From the NCBI RefSeq assembly GCF_001704415.2, contig NC_030811.1, positions 80,370,069 to 80,434,068 of the forward strand: 64,000 nucleotides of DNA, read 5' to 3'. Each line of letters opens with the position of its first letter. Position 1 is the first letter of the stretch. A program made the position numbers and the translations under genes. The DNA is from Capra hircus (Eukaryota > Chordata > Mammalia > Artiodactyla > Bovidae). Positions 10,984 through 22,722 of this stretch are shown in pieces. A model generated the notes under the pieces. It was not told where the DNA came from and searched no databases. It saw only the letters and a program-made list of their open reading frames with translations.

Positions 10984-12502
10984 CATTAGACACTGATTAA
11001 TCTGTAAACCCATGCAAAGTATAATATATTTACACAGGGAACCAAGATAAAGAAATGCAAGGTGAAATGCATGCCAAATTTACTACCAAAACTCAATTCT
11101 TCAAAAGGCTTTAGAGGGTATGAAAATAGCTTATATTTAACCAGTCTATGAAACTTGTGCTATGATACTCTCTTTCCTTGCTGAATAAACTTCTTTCAGT
11201 GTATTTAACTGAACGGTATTTGCCCAGTACTGAGACGTTAATAGTATTTGCACAGGACTCAGACATTTACCACTGACCACACCTCAAAATGAGTGATGAA
11301 AATATTGATAGGCATTAGTCAAATCAGATTCAAGCACAAGGACACAATTACTTCTCATGTTTGACTGAAATTTGGGCCATATAGTGAAATTTTAAGAGGG
11401 TCAATAGGTGACCATAATAAGATTTATCTCTGCCCCTCTTTTTCCAAACTACTTAGAAGCCTAAAAAACCTTGACAGGACTTATATAAGAAACATTAATG
11501 GCCAGTGACACTTTTCTTGGATGCAGTTTTGACCCTGTCCTCATAGGTGGGAAATAACTTGAGCTAATTGAATGACTTGTCTAATTTTTTCAATGTGAAT
11601 TATATTGTATGTTTCCTCCCTTCTCTAATTCTCTTCTCCTCTTTGACTTTCCTGCCTCCTAACTTCCTCATTTGCTCAAATTCTAGATGATAGCATTTTA
11701 AATCTCCTGAACCATATCTTTAGAACGTTTGTACTGCAAACGGTTATTGACTTTATTCACATCAGCATTCTCTTTTGGTTACCTTAGCTGTTCTGAGACC
11801 AAGCCAGTCAAACAGGTCTGGTCTAGAAATATGTGTGTGGAATTGCTATCTGCATGGCTAATAGGCTTTAGTATTTCCTCCATTAAAATCTTTCCTTATT
11901 TTTCAATACGATGAGTGTATCTCTACTTTCATTCTTAACCCATTGCTAATCTATATCCTTGACCCTTGATCTCTTTCTCTTTTGATGTGTTCTAAACCCT
12001 AGGCTTCTCAACTTGTAAAGTTCCTGGCATTAAACAAAATAAACTGGTGATAGTGGTTTGCTCTGGAGAGAGAAACTGCCAGAAAGAAACTGCTGCTACT
12101 TTGCACCTTTTTGCCTTTGTGATTTTATAGCAGGTGAATGTATAAGATTTTATAAAATGTGAAATCTAGTTCATCATTACTTTAAATACTTTTAAGTTGT
12201 TCATACACAATAAAGTTCTATATTTCCCAACTCAGCCAAATAAAAGTATGTTCTCTCTAATGTCTATATATTACTGTATTTCAAACACAGAAGTAGAATG
12301 GTAAGGAATTTCAGTAGTAAGAGTCTGTTAGTGATTTTATTTTATTTTTTATGTGCACATGACAAAGCTTGTAAAACAGTATTGTGGTCACTCATATTAT
12401 CACAGGGGTAAAATGTGAACTCTGCATTTGTTTTGTCCTTATAGGAATATTTCACGGGAAACTTCATGAGGGGAGTAGTATCTGTCTTCAAGATCAACTG
12501 TA
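10984..12502. other. Intergenic, no feature seen
   Basis: AT-rich, low-copy looking sequence. A 61-codon frame at 11729-11914 has no recognisable features. Confidence 0.5.
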
Positions 12503-12518
12503 AACAACTGCAGTTGCA

Positions 12519-13283
12519 TTTTCATACTGTTCATGGCAGAAAGTGAAGAGAAACTAAAGAGTCTCTTGAGGAAGGTGAAAGAGGAAAGCTAAAAAGCTGG
12601 CTTAAAATTCAGCATTCAAAAAACTAAGATCATGACATCTGGTCCCATCACTTCATGACAATAGATGGGAAAAAAAGTGGAAACAGTTACAGATTTCATT
12701 TTCTTGGACTCCAAAATCACTGTAGATGGTGATTGCAGCCATGAAATTAAAAGACAGTTGTTCCTTGGAAGAAAAGTTATGAAAAACCCAGATAGTGTAT
12801 TAAAAAGCAGAGATATCACTTTGCCAACAAAAGTCTTCTAGTCAAAGCTATGGTTTTTCCAGTAGTCATGTATGGATGTGAGTTGGACCGTAAAGAAGGC
12901 TGAGTGCCAAAGAACTGATGCTTTCAAACTGTGGTCTGGAGAAGACTGTTGAGAGTCCCTTGGACAGTAAGGAGATCAAACCAGTCAATCCTAAAGGAAA
13001 TCAATCCTGAATATTTATTGGAAGGACTGATGGTAAAGATGAAGCTCTGATATTTTGGCCACCTGATGCAAAGAGCTGACTCCCTGAAAGAGACCCTGAT
13101 GCTGGGAAAGATTGCAGGCAGGAGGACAAGGGGACAACAGAGGATGAGATGGTTGGACGGCATCACTGACTCAATGGACATGAGTTTGAGCAAGCTCTGG
13201 GAGTTGGTGATGGACCAGGAAGCCTGGCAAGATGCAGTTCATGGGGTTGCAAAGGGTCAGACAAGACTTAGCAACTTAGCATC
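12519..13283 (+). repeat. BovB LINE, 5'-truncated, with target duplication
   Basis: Covers the end of the reverse transcriptase region through the 3' end (gcagaaagtgaagag, then atgtatggatgtgagttgg, then tgcaaagggtcagacaagac). Several stops and small deletions make it inactive. It is bounded by 16-bp direct repeats AACAACTGCAGTTGCA at 12503-12518 and 13284-13299. The leading aacaac could partly belong to the BovB tail. Confidence 0.92.
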
Positions 13284-13348
13284 AACAACTGCAGTTGCAA
13301 AGTAAATGATAGTTCCTTAATAAATAGAGTTTGCTAATTGAATATATG

Positions 13349-13369
13349 CACACACACACACACACACAC
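13349..13369. repeat. (CA)n microsatellite
   Basis: Ten uninterrupted CA units about 50 bp right of the BovB end. Confidence 0.9.
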
Positions 13370-13370
13370 C

Positions 13371-14044
13371 ATCAGACTTCGCTTAAGAAAGGCAAACCAC
13401 TTTGCTAGATCTATTGTATCCTGAGCTCTGTTTCTCTATCTGGCAGTATAAAACTCTTTCCCACATGTTCTCACAGGAGAGCTACAAGAGGCCAATGTGA
13501 GCACCTCTGATTGTCAGATGTGTGTAACAAGGCTCAAAAATAATTACCAGCTGGAGCAATGAGTTCAGAATTGTTAGTTATAGCTGATTCCCATCTGCAG
13601 CTTTTTAACCTAGTCAAAGGCCTTTTCCACATTATCTTCAAATTTTACTACTTTTCTATTCTTCATGAACCTTAAGTGGTTGATTAGAAAGTAGAATATT
13701 AAATTGTATAAACAACTTTTACATCCTAACAAAGGCAGCTTCATAATGAAAATTACATGACAAAGTCGTCTTCTCTACCATTGATCTCTGGGAGATAGAG
13801 AAGGCTATGCAATAAATTTTAAAAGCATCAACTACTTAGTGCTTTGACATTTCAAGTGGGGTTTAAAAACTTTAAAGGAGATAAACAATTTTCATTTTTT
13901 AAAAAAATGTGACATAAGATATGCAACTTCGGGGTACATTTCCACAAAATAGCTTTTCTTTGATGGATTGTATCCATGGCAATGGGCTTGTTGAATTTTA
14001 GACCAGAAGTGTACCAGAAAAAGGAGTATGAATTAGAAGAGAAT
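13371..14044. other. Intergenic, no feature seen
   Basis: No open frame or repeat family recognised. Confidence 0.5.
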
Positions 14045-14056
14045 ATGTTATTTAAT

Positions 14057-14272
14057 GAGCTTCCCGGGTGGTCCTAGTGGCAAAGAACCGTCCTGCTAAT
14101 ATAAGAAATGTGGGTTCAGTCCCTGGTTTGGGAAGACTCCCTGGAGGAGGACATAGTAACCTACTCCAGTATACTTGCCTGGAGAATACAATGGACAGAG
14201 AAGCTTAGCAGGCTACAGTCCACGGGGTCACAAAGAGTCAGACATGACTCAAGCAACTTAGCAAACACGCAC
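14057..14272 (+). repeat. Bov-tA SINE, full length
   Basis: Head gagcttcccgggtggtccta, body cctactccagtatacttgcc, tail gactcaagcaacttagcaaac. Flanked by 12-bp direct repeats atgttatttaat (14045-14056) and atgttacttaat (14273-14284), one mismatch. Confidence 0.93.
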
Positions 14273-14522
14273 ATGTTACTTAATAGATATTTTACAAAGA
14301 CTATTTCTTTTAAACTCCTTAATGGTCCTAAAAAGAAAATAAAAGTGCTTACATTATGCAAATAGAGAGCCAGTGCAAAAAACTGAGTCACCTGCTCTTA
14401 CTTGGGCCCTGTCTCTAGGCAGTGAATTCAGATCTGCCTGTGTCAAAGTCCACTTCTCACTACTGTGCGTACATTGGTTCAGTCTGGTAAGCAGGAAGAA
14501 GTGGAAAACTTTACCTTGCTTC

Positions 14523-14564
14523 CTATTTAGGTCCTGAAGAAGGCTATTTAGGTCCTGAAGAAGG
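14523..14564. repeat. 21-bp perfect tandem duplication
   Basis: Two identical adjacent 21-bp units, each beginning ctatttaggtcctgaagaag, at 14523-14543 and 14544-14564. Two copies only. Confidence 0.95.
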
Positions 14565-15120
14565 TTTTTTGTTTTTGTTGGACACTAAATACTTTATCTC
14601 ACACATCTGAATTATAAATTATAAATTCAGATGTCTTATTATCACCATGAAAGTACAGGAAGTTTCAAAGCAAAATCACCATGTATTTCTCCTTTGCATT
14701 TATAGAATAGCTAGAACCGCGATGATTAATGAACAGCCTTGAAATATAGATGGAGAAGTATTTCAGGAAATACAGGTAGAAGAAGGAATCAATAATAAAT
14801 TGACTAGGTAAAAGACCACACTATTATGAAACAAAATCCCTGAATAATTTTTTATCATCTATCCGAACATATTTATAGTTATATATTAACAAATTAGTTC
14901 TCTTCCTCTAAGTCTAGTTTGTTACTTGTGTAAATATAGTAAAAGCCAATCCAGAAACAAATCTGCACAGTGAATTCAAGCCTAAGTAACATGAGGTTCA
15001 GTGATATCAAGGCAGGTCACACCTGACTTTTAAACGGCAAGTTACAGGTTACCTGTTACGCCAGTTGTCACCAGGGTTTCTGAATAGTCTTTTGTTCATT
15101 CACTGGGGATAATGTTCCAG
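14565..15120. other. Intergenic, no feature seen
   Basis: AT-rich, no open frame or repeat family recognised. Confidence 0.45.
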
Positions 15121-15420
15121 CTTATTTTCATGGCTCAGACATTCCCTTTCACTGACTGGTCCAAGATAATCCTTCATTCCCCTCTCACCTATTCCTTCCC
15201 CTTGCTCCTTAAACGTCTATATATCAAATGCCTCGCCTTACAATTGTTTGACCATACTGTACCTCGTCACCTTTTGTGGTTTTCACATGCCATTTCCTCT
15301 GTTTTCCTCCATCTCACCCACTTGGCAAATTCTTTCTCATTCATTGAGACAAATCCTCTCTGTAGAACACTCCTACAATCCTAGGCAAACATTAGTGAAG
15401 TTGGGTATTATACATAAAAT
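15121..15420 (+). repeat. Possible L2 LINE 3' region
   Basis: The pyrimidine-rich text with ccatttcctctg, cccacttggcaaattc and gaacactcctacaatcc resembles the diverged L2 3' region seen elsewhere in the window. Two overlapping short frames here are explained by its low purine content. Weak call. Confidence 0.35.
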
Positions 15421-15644
15421 AACAACATCAATTTTGATGTCAAATAGATTTTTATTTATATTTTTGATACATTAACTTACTATTTTGAGTATCGTGTGAT
15501 TTCCAGTTTTATTTTTATTATTTTTAAAATGAGAATTATACCAACTACTGTTAGCTTGATGGTTAATTAGATATTATAATATATGATGACACTTTCTCTC
15601 TCATTATTACCATAAATTTCTTTATCCCTCTGCTGTATACTTTA

Positions 15645-15950
15645 AAAAATACGTATTTATTTGTTTTTTTGGCTGTGCTGAGTCTCTGTTGCCACGCTGC
15701 CTTTCTTCCAGTTGCGGTGGGAGGGGGCTGCTCTTCCTTGCGGTGTGCGCGCTTCTCACTGCGGTGGCCTCTCCTGTTGCGGAGCCCAGGCTCTGCGGGC
15801 GTAGGCGCTGTGGACGTGGGCTTCGGTAGTTGTGGCTCACGGGCTTAGTTGCTCTGCAGCATGTGGGATCGTCCCAGACCAGACATCGAACCCGTGTCCC
15901 TGGCACTGGCAGGCGGATTCTTAACTACTGGGCGACCAGGGAAGTCTCTG
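15645..15950 (-). repeat. CHR-type SINE (cetartiodactyl)
   Basis: tRNA-derived older SINE in reverse: ttggctgtgctgagtctctg, gttgctctgcagcatgtggg, atcgaacccgtgtccc, and the head complement ggcgaccagggaag at right. It is CpG-rich because of its tRNA ancestry and recent-looking methylation sites, not because of a promoter. An open frame on each strand over it is spurious. Confidence 0.85.
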
Positions 15951-16985
15951 CTGTATATTTTATGCTACCATCGTGTGAAAATGTTCTCCTTTAACTCCAC
16001 TGCCACAGGACAGGACATTGATCTCAAGAGATTTTGTAGCCAGAAGCAAAGTCAAGTCGGTACACAGTGACTGCTTGATAAATCGTTGCTCAATTAACTA
16101 TATCAAACTTTTCTTTTAGTAATGTTTTATGGACCTGAAGAAGCCTAAATAATATATTTTATTGTTACTAATAGTGTTTCATTGCAATATATGGAGTTTC
16201 TTACTGACTTTTTAAGTAACTACTTTCCAAGGTTCATAACTTTACTCCCAAAGGTAATTATGTTTGTATTTTCCTCTTCAGGCTGTATTTGAATTTTAAT
16301 TTGAGTTTGTAAAATCTGTGAGAACATTTGAATTGGCTTCATTCTTGATAATCAACTGCTATAAGAACATGTGGTATGAATTAATTCAAATTTTAAACTT
16401 TGAGGTTTAAAATTAAAATTCAGAAAACATGTTTTGAGTTCTCTGTTTAAAATTTAAAACAAGGTTCTGGGAAACTCCTATCACATTAAACATAAAAATA
16501 ACAGCATACATGATTAAAAAGAGCCTAGTAGCAGCAACTCTTGGGATAGAAAGGGAAAAAAATATCTATTTCCAATAACTGAATATAATTTTGTTTCTTC
16601 TCATGTTTTACTCTAGAGTTGTTTCATTTAAGCTTTCTTCTACCAAGGTCTTAATTTGAACCAACCAAAGTATAATCTTTTAAGATTTAAACTTTCTACA
16701 AATTTTATTTTCATATTCTGCAGATTTCATCCCAAATTTCATTACTTTTAAGTATATATCATTTAACAAAATATCGTATATTAAATATCTTGGATTACCT
16801 AATGCTGTAATAATAGCATGAGTTTTAAAAACTTACTTTATCAAAGGGTTCTTCAATCGATCCAAAAATTTTATTTAGTTAGCATTCATGTTAAAAGCAT
16901 ATATATTTTCAGAATATATCTATGGTTTAAATGAAGAGCTATAAAAAATAACACCAATAATACCAATTCAGTTTTAAAATTCTGT
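15951..16985. other. Intergenic, AT-rich
   Basis: Very AT-rich, no coding signal, no repeat family recognised. Confidence 0.5.
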
Positions 16986-16987
16986 GA

Positions 16988-17250
16988 AGGGTCTTTCCTG
17001 ATAGTGTAGTGGTTAAGAATCCACTTGCCAATGCAGTGGACACAGGTTTGATCCCTGCCCAGGGAAGATTCCACATGCTGCAAGGCAACTAAGCCTTTGC
17101 ACCACAACTGCTAAGCCCTTCCTCTATAATCTGTGAGCCACAAATTACTGAAGTCACCATAATGAGAAGTGCATGCACCACAACTAAAGAAAGCCTGCAT
17201 GCAGCAACAAAGGCCCAGCACACCCATAATTAATTAAGTAAAAATAAAAC
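16988..17250 (+). repeat. CHR-type SINE, diverged
   Basis: Head gtctttcctgatagtgtagt, B-box-like caggtttgatccctgcc, then ccacatgctgcaaggcaact, aatctgtgagccacaa and an A/T-rich tail. Same family as 15645-15950 in the opposite orientation and more decayed. Confidence 0.82.
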
Positions 17251-17992
17251 AAAATTCTATGATGAGTAAATTAATGCAAAACATTTATAAGCATATTATT
17301 TCAGGAACACATGGTATATTATTTTTATTTATCTATAGCAAATTCATATCAGCTAGGGGAAAAAAAGCATTTGTACTTCCTATATTTTTTGTAATAGAAA
17401 ATATGAAATTTTTATAAAAGTTTGATAAATTTTAAAAACTTCAAAGATTTTATAAAACTTTTATAAAATATTATAAAATGTACAGATTTTTTTTAATAAA
17501 ATCTTATTGAGAGACATTGAGCTCCAGCCATAGGATTAAGTGCTAGTGTTGGATACTTTTTTATCGATCCCTTAGAAAGTATAAATGTGCACCTGTAACC
17601 CCAGAAAATTCATTACATTGTAAGATTTTTATATGGAGAACTTTTCTTTTCAGAATGAACTATTTATTTTCCTGGAGTTAAAAACAGCACCTCTCCTATC
17701 CCCATACATACCCATATATTTTGAAGAAATATTAAAAGTTTCTAGGAATATTCTGACTCTGGATCTACAGTTTAAGAATAAACATTAAAAGATAATATAA
17801 CTCTATTAGAACATAGGTATACTGAAGGTATCATCTCAGTTTTGAAAATACAAATTAGAACTTGCACCCAATTATTGATGCTGTCATTTGCCTATGTATG
17901 TATGTATAGACCGAATATAAAGGTTTCTAAAAGGCAACAATTTTTGATATTAGGAAATATTTCATTATTTAACTTCCTTTTAAGTCTATCTT
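17251..17992. other. Intergenic, AT-rich
   Basis: Contains a self-similar ttttataaaa-rich patch at about 17410-17480. No gene or named repeat. Confidence 0.45.
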
Positions 17993-18185
17993 GGGAGCTC
18001 CCCTGGTAATTCAGCTGGTGAAGAATCCACCTGCAATACAGGAGACCCTCGTTCAATTCCTGGGTCAGAAACATCCCCTGGAGAAGGGAACAGCTATCTA
18101 CTCCAGTATTCTGGTCTGGAGAATTCCATGGACTATCCATGGGGTCGCAAAGAGTCAGACACGACTGAGAGACTATCACTTTCAC
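17993..18185 (+). repeat. Bov-tA SINE
   Basis: Head gagctcccctggtaattcag, B box gttcaattcctgg, body ctactccagtattctgg, end agtcagacacgactgagaga. A 14-bp stretch of the usual body is missing before tccatggggtcgc. Confidence 0.92.
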
Positions 18186-18390
18186 TGTAAGTCTCGAGTG
18201 TGCATAAACTCTTGGTCACAATATGTTGTTTCTCCATGGAACTTATGTTCTTTATATGCTTTAACATCATATGCAAATACATACCCTGGGGTATGATTTT
18301 GTTGTATATCACTTTCATACAAAATATGAATGTTCTTATGATTCTTACAGTCTTTCATTTTCATTTAAGGCACTCATAACTCCAAAATGT

Positions 18391-18407
18391 CCCCCCCCCT
18401 TTTTTTT
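18391..18407. repeat. C9-T8 homopolymer junction
   Basis: Nine C followed by eight T; likely polymorphic or sequencing-sensitive. Confidence 0.8.
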
Positions 18408-19385
18408 GCATTTCCTCCCTTATCAGATTTTTTTTATTATTTTAGGATTATTATTTGAGTGAAACCAAAACATGATGAGAGTATCTGCAAATTGAAACAC
18501 AATAATTTACTTATAGGAGAGAAAATAGCCTTTGGCAATATTTTAAATACTGACTGCTTCAACAATTTACTGGCTAATACTCAGTGAAGTTTTTGCATGT
18601 GTTATGATTTTATCTTCTCAGATTTTGAAGGGCAAACAAATGTGCTTTACTTTTAAAGTTTAGCATTTTCCTCATATTTAGACTTAGAAAAAATAACCAG
18701 TTCACTGCTCACTTTCACTATTTTTAAGTTACGATACAAAATCACAGATTGGCATAGATTTAAGTATAAATCTACTTTTCTCAGACTGCAACCTGGTAAT
18801 TAATCAAGTCACATAGATGATCCATATTTCACTCTACTTGTCAATTTGTGTAATAGTTTAACCCAAAGAAGGTCCTCCACTAGTATAAAAGCATTTCTTG
18901 AAATGTTTAACGCTCTTACAGTCAGGTACCCTGTCTCTTTTCTCTTCTATTTTTGAGTCAAAGCCTCCCTGTCTGCTATTAAATATGGACGTCTCTAAGG
19001 AAACAAAGTTTTGCTGTGCACAATGCCAAAGAAGGTTGGAAGTCGAGGGAAATGGTGATACTTTGTAACAGAGAGCTGTATGAGGTAAGTTTGCATTTTG
19101 CAGGGAATAGCTCTGTTAGCATTTACAGCGCGTTATGTTCACCATATTTTACTTTATAATCCTCACCTAAGATTTTAAAACAAAGAAAGCTAAGAAAGGG
19201 AATAAGTCTGAATGAACACAGGAGAAACACAATGTAGTACTCAGGAATCTGCATTCCTCTCCACCTCCCTTAGGTCATCACTGTCTGGCCCTGCTGTATC
19301 CTGTTGGACATCTTTTCTCTATGTAAGTCATGATCACACTGTCTTGACTATAGTTTCAATGGTTTTTTAAATTATGTCAACATTA
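18408..19385. other. Intergenic, no feature seen
   Basis: No recognised repeat or coding signal. Confidence 0.45.
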
Positions 19386-19387
19386 TT

Positions 19388-19795
19388 TGGGAGGAACTGT
19401 GGATTGAACTATATCCCTCAAAATGATATGCTGAAGTCTTAACCCTCATACTTGTGAATGTGATCTTATTTGGAAATAGGGTCCTTGCAAAGATAAGTTA
19501 GAAGGAGGTCATTGGAGTGGGTCCTTAATCCCATATGACTGGTGTCTTGAAAAAAAGAAGGTCATATGAATTATGGTGACAGATTGGAGTTACGTTACCA
19601 CAAACCAAGGAGCACCTGGGGCTATCAGAAACTGAAAGGAACAAGGAAGGATTCTCCTATAGAGAGTTCAGAGGAAACGTGGAACTCTCAACACCTTGAT
19701 TTTGGACTTCTAACCTCACAACTGTGACAGAATAATTTCTGTCATTTTAAATGGCCCAGTTTGAGGCACTTTGTTACAGCAGAAATTTAATGTTA
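19388..19795 (+). repeat. Ancient LTR-type repeat (MaLR-like)
   Basis: Matches the text pattern of old mammalian MaLR solo LTRs: attgaactatatccctcaaa, cttaaccctcatac, ttatttggaaatagggtcc, catatgactggtgtc, and near the end ttggacttctaacctcac and cactttgttacagcagaa. No internal retroviral genes next to it. Subfamily not assigned. Confidence 0.6.
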
Positions 19796-20206
19796 ACTAA
19801 TTGTTGGTTCCTGCTCCCTGCACCTTCCATCTTCTTTCCTCTGAATTATACTATTTGTTATAAACTAACATTCTGTGAGGATCTAGACAAGTTCTCTTCT
19901 CCCTGAGCTGAAGATTTCTGACATGAACAATGTTATCAACAATGTTTCCCTCCCATAATTGTATAGTTTAAGCAAAATAAAAAATATGAAATATCTAACA
20001 TGTATTAGGAGTCATTGATCATTTCCCTGCTTCACTAATTTCAAACATTTTCTAATTACAGGTAATATACAATTCTCAATTTCACATTTATTAATGAAAG
20101 TCAAGATGTTTCATGTCTTAAATATTTAGCTAAAAAATTAAGACATATTTACAAAAATATCATTGAGACTGGCTAAGAGTCAGAACTATTACAATGAACT
20201 TATATT

Positions 20207-20273
20207 TGTTGTTGTTGTTCAGTAGCTAAGTCTCATCTGACTCTTTGCAACCCGGTGGATGGTAACACACCAG
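20207..20273 (-). repeat. Bov-tA SINE fragment
   Basis: Short reverse piece: gttgttgttgttcagtagct, then ctctttgcaacccggtgg and cacaccag. Only the 3' third of the SINE. Confidence 0.75.
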
Positions 20274-20339
20274 TCATATAAATACATATAAATATGTATG
20301 GAAACAGAAGCAGTTATAGATACATATGAAAGATGGCTA

Positions 20340-20735
20340 ACTTTATAGGTCAATGTGACTGGACCACTGTGCTTAGATATTTGGCCAGATATTATTCTAG
20401 ATGTTTCTCTGAGAATGTTTTTGGATGAAATTAATATTTAAATCAGTGGACTGTGAGTAAAGTTTATTGCTCTCCATAAAATGGGTGGGACTCATCCCAT
20501 CAGGTGAAAGCCTGAGTAGAACAAAAAGACTGTCATCCTTTGAGCAAGAGAGAACTCTGCAGCAGATGACCATTGCTAGTAAACTGCAACACTGGTTCTT
20601 CTCCGAGGCTCCTACCTGCTGGGCCATCTTGCAGATTTTGTATTTGTCAGTCCACATTAACTGCATGAGCCAATTCTTAAAAGTAAATCTCTTTCTATGA
20701 TACACACACCCTACTGGTTCTGTTTTTCTAATGCA
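20340..20735 (+). repeat. Ancient mammalian LTR-type repeat
   Basis: Recognised by the word order typical of an old mammalian LTR: atgtgactggaccactg, ttggatgaaattaat, catcccatcaggtgaaagcc, agtagaacaaaaagac, gcatgagccaattc and ctactggttctg. Family name not certain. A 153-codon minus-strand frame over it and the GT tract is meaningless. Confidence 0.5.
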
Positions 20736-20757
20736 TATATCCTCAAGGGTTATGGCT

Positions 20758-20758
<1 letters not shown>

Positions 20759-20803
<45 letters not shown>
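20759..20803. repeat. (GT)n microsatellite
   Basis: About 22 uninterrupted GT units directly after the LTR-type repeat, whose family often carries simple repeats near its end. Confidence 0.95.
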
Positions 20804-20804
<1 letters not shown>

Positions 20805-21106
20805 TCTAGCTATATACATTGATAAGCAATAACACACAGTAACAGCAAGCACATCCAATACCTAGATCTTGGCCCCAAAACATTATTTTCCAATAAAAAG
20901 GAACTGTGGATCCTTGGAGAAATAGCTGTTTCTAGGATCAGGGTTAAAAAATAAATAAATAAACCTAGATCATCTTATAGCTCCAAAGAAAAGGAAATGT
21001 TCAAAAATGAAAGGATGGAGATACTTCAAAGAGACATGACTAACTTAGAAGAGTTCCCAGTGGCCTAAACGCAAATAATCTGAGCAATAAAATAAATAAC
21101 AGGGTG

Positions 21107-21317
21107 TGTGTGTACTCAGTCATTCAGTCATGTCCCCTTCTTTGTGGCCTCATGGACGATAGCCTGCCAGGCTCCTCTGCCCATGGAATTTTCCAGGCAA
21201 GAATACTGGGGTGACGTGCCATTTCCTACTTGAGGATGTTCCTGATCCAGGAATCAAACCCACATCTCCTGCATAGGCAGGTAGATTCTTTACCACTAGC
21301 GCCACCTGGGAAGTCCA
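21107..21317 (-). repeat. Bov-tA SINE, full length, with GT tail
   Basis: Reverse SINE from gtgtgtgtactcagtcattc to gccacctgggaagtcc. The short GT tract at its left end is its own 3' tail. Confidence 0.92.
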
Positions 21318-21504
21318 AATAGCATCATACTGGGTTATAACCTAAACTATAAAATAAGTATACATCAGTTCATGCTGATATAAATAAATGACTAAATAAA
21401 TAAATAAATGTTTCTTCCCAGAAGAATTCCGAATAATATGTGTAGATACTCCATGCTACAAGAGGTAAACAGTAATTCCTGTCCCTATCCTAAGTTAAGG
21501 CTGG

Positions 21505-22722
21505 ACTAAATAAGAAAAGGAGTACGTCAAGGCTGTATATTGTCATCCTGCGTATTTAACTTATATGCAGAGTACATCATGAGACACGCTGGGCTGGAAG
21601 AAGCACAAGCTGGAATCAAGATTGCTTGGAGAAATATCAATAAACTCAGATATGCAGATGACACCACCCTTACGGCAGAAAGTGAAGAGGAAGTCAAAAG
21701 CCTCTTGATGAAAGTGAAAGAGGAGAGTGAAAAAGTTGGCTTAAAGCTCAACCAACATTCAGAAAACGAAGATCATGGCATCTGGTCCCATCACTTCATG
21801 GGAAATAGATGGGGAAACAGTGGAAACAGTGTCAGACTATATTTTTGGGGGCTCCAAAATAACTGCAGATGGTGACGGCAGCCATGAAATTAAAAGACAC
21901 TTACTCCTTGGAAGGAAAGTTATGACTAACCTAGATAGCATATTGAAAAGCAGAGACATTACTTTGCCAACAAAGGTCCGTCTAGTCAAGGCTATGGTTT
22001 TTCCAGCGGTCATGTATGGATGTGAGAGTTGGACTGTGAAGAAAGCTGAGCGCTGAAGAATTGATGCTTTTGAACTGTGGTGTTGGAGAAGACTCTTGAG
22101 AGTCCCTTGGACTGCAAGGAGATCCAACCAGTCCATCCTACAGGAGATCAACCCTGGGATTTCTTTGGAGGGAATGATGCTGAAGCTGAAACTCCAGTAC
22201 TTTGGCCACCTCATGCGAAGAGCTGACTCATTAGAAAAGACTCTGATGCTGGGAGGGATTGAAGGCAGGAGGAGAAGGGGACGACAGAGGATGAGATGGC
22301 TGGATGGCATCATCGACTCGATGGACGTGAGTTTGAGTGAACTCTGGGAGTTGGTGATGGACAGGGAGTCCTGCTGCTGCTGCTGCTGCTAAGTCGCTTC
22401 AGTCGTGTCTGACTCTGTGCGACCCCATAGACAGCAGCCCACCAGGCTCTGCTGTCCTTGGGATTCTCCAGGCAAGAACACTGGAGTGGGTTGCCATTTC
22501 CTTCTCCAATGCAGGAAAGGGAAAAGTGAAAGTGAAGTCACTGAGTCATGTCCAACTCTCAGCAACCCCATGGACTGCAGCCCACCAGTCTCCTCCATCC
22601 ATGGGAATTTCTAGGCAAGAGTACTGGAGTGAGGTGCCATTGCCTTCTCCGACCTGGCATGCTGCAATTCATGGGGTTGCAAAGAGTCGGACACGACTGA
22701 GTGACTGAGCTGAACTGAGACC
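21505..22722 (+). repeat. BovB LINE, 5'-truncated, split by BOV-A2
   Basis: Two collinear BovB pieces, 21505-22372 and 22654-22722. The first translates to the RT catalytic block RYADDTTLTAESEEEVKSLL and the downstream domain; the second is the 3' terminus (tgcaaagagtcggacacgac). Frames at 21540-21875, 21775-22056 and 22096-22392 are successive frameshifted parts. Inactive. Confidence 0.93.
22373..22653 (-). repeat. BOV-A2 dimeric SINE inside BovB
   Basis: Starts with gctgctgctgctgctaagtc and holds two Bov-A monomers joined at about 22515 by a gaaaagtgaaagtgaagtca linker. It interrupts the BovB between gacagggag and cctggcatgctgc, so it is younger than that BovB copy. Confidence 0.9.

Noticed and set aside
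15645..15950. Second CpG island or promoter
   Set aside because: The CpGs belong to a CHR-type SINE, recognisable by its tRNA-derived head and body.
20397..20858. 153-codon minus frame with a His-Thr run
   Set aside because: The His-Thr run is a translated GT microsatellite and the rest is an old LTR-type repeat.
22373..22653. (CTG)n trinucleotide expansion
   Set aside because: The six CTG units are the normal terminus of a BOV-A2 SINE in reverse.
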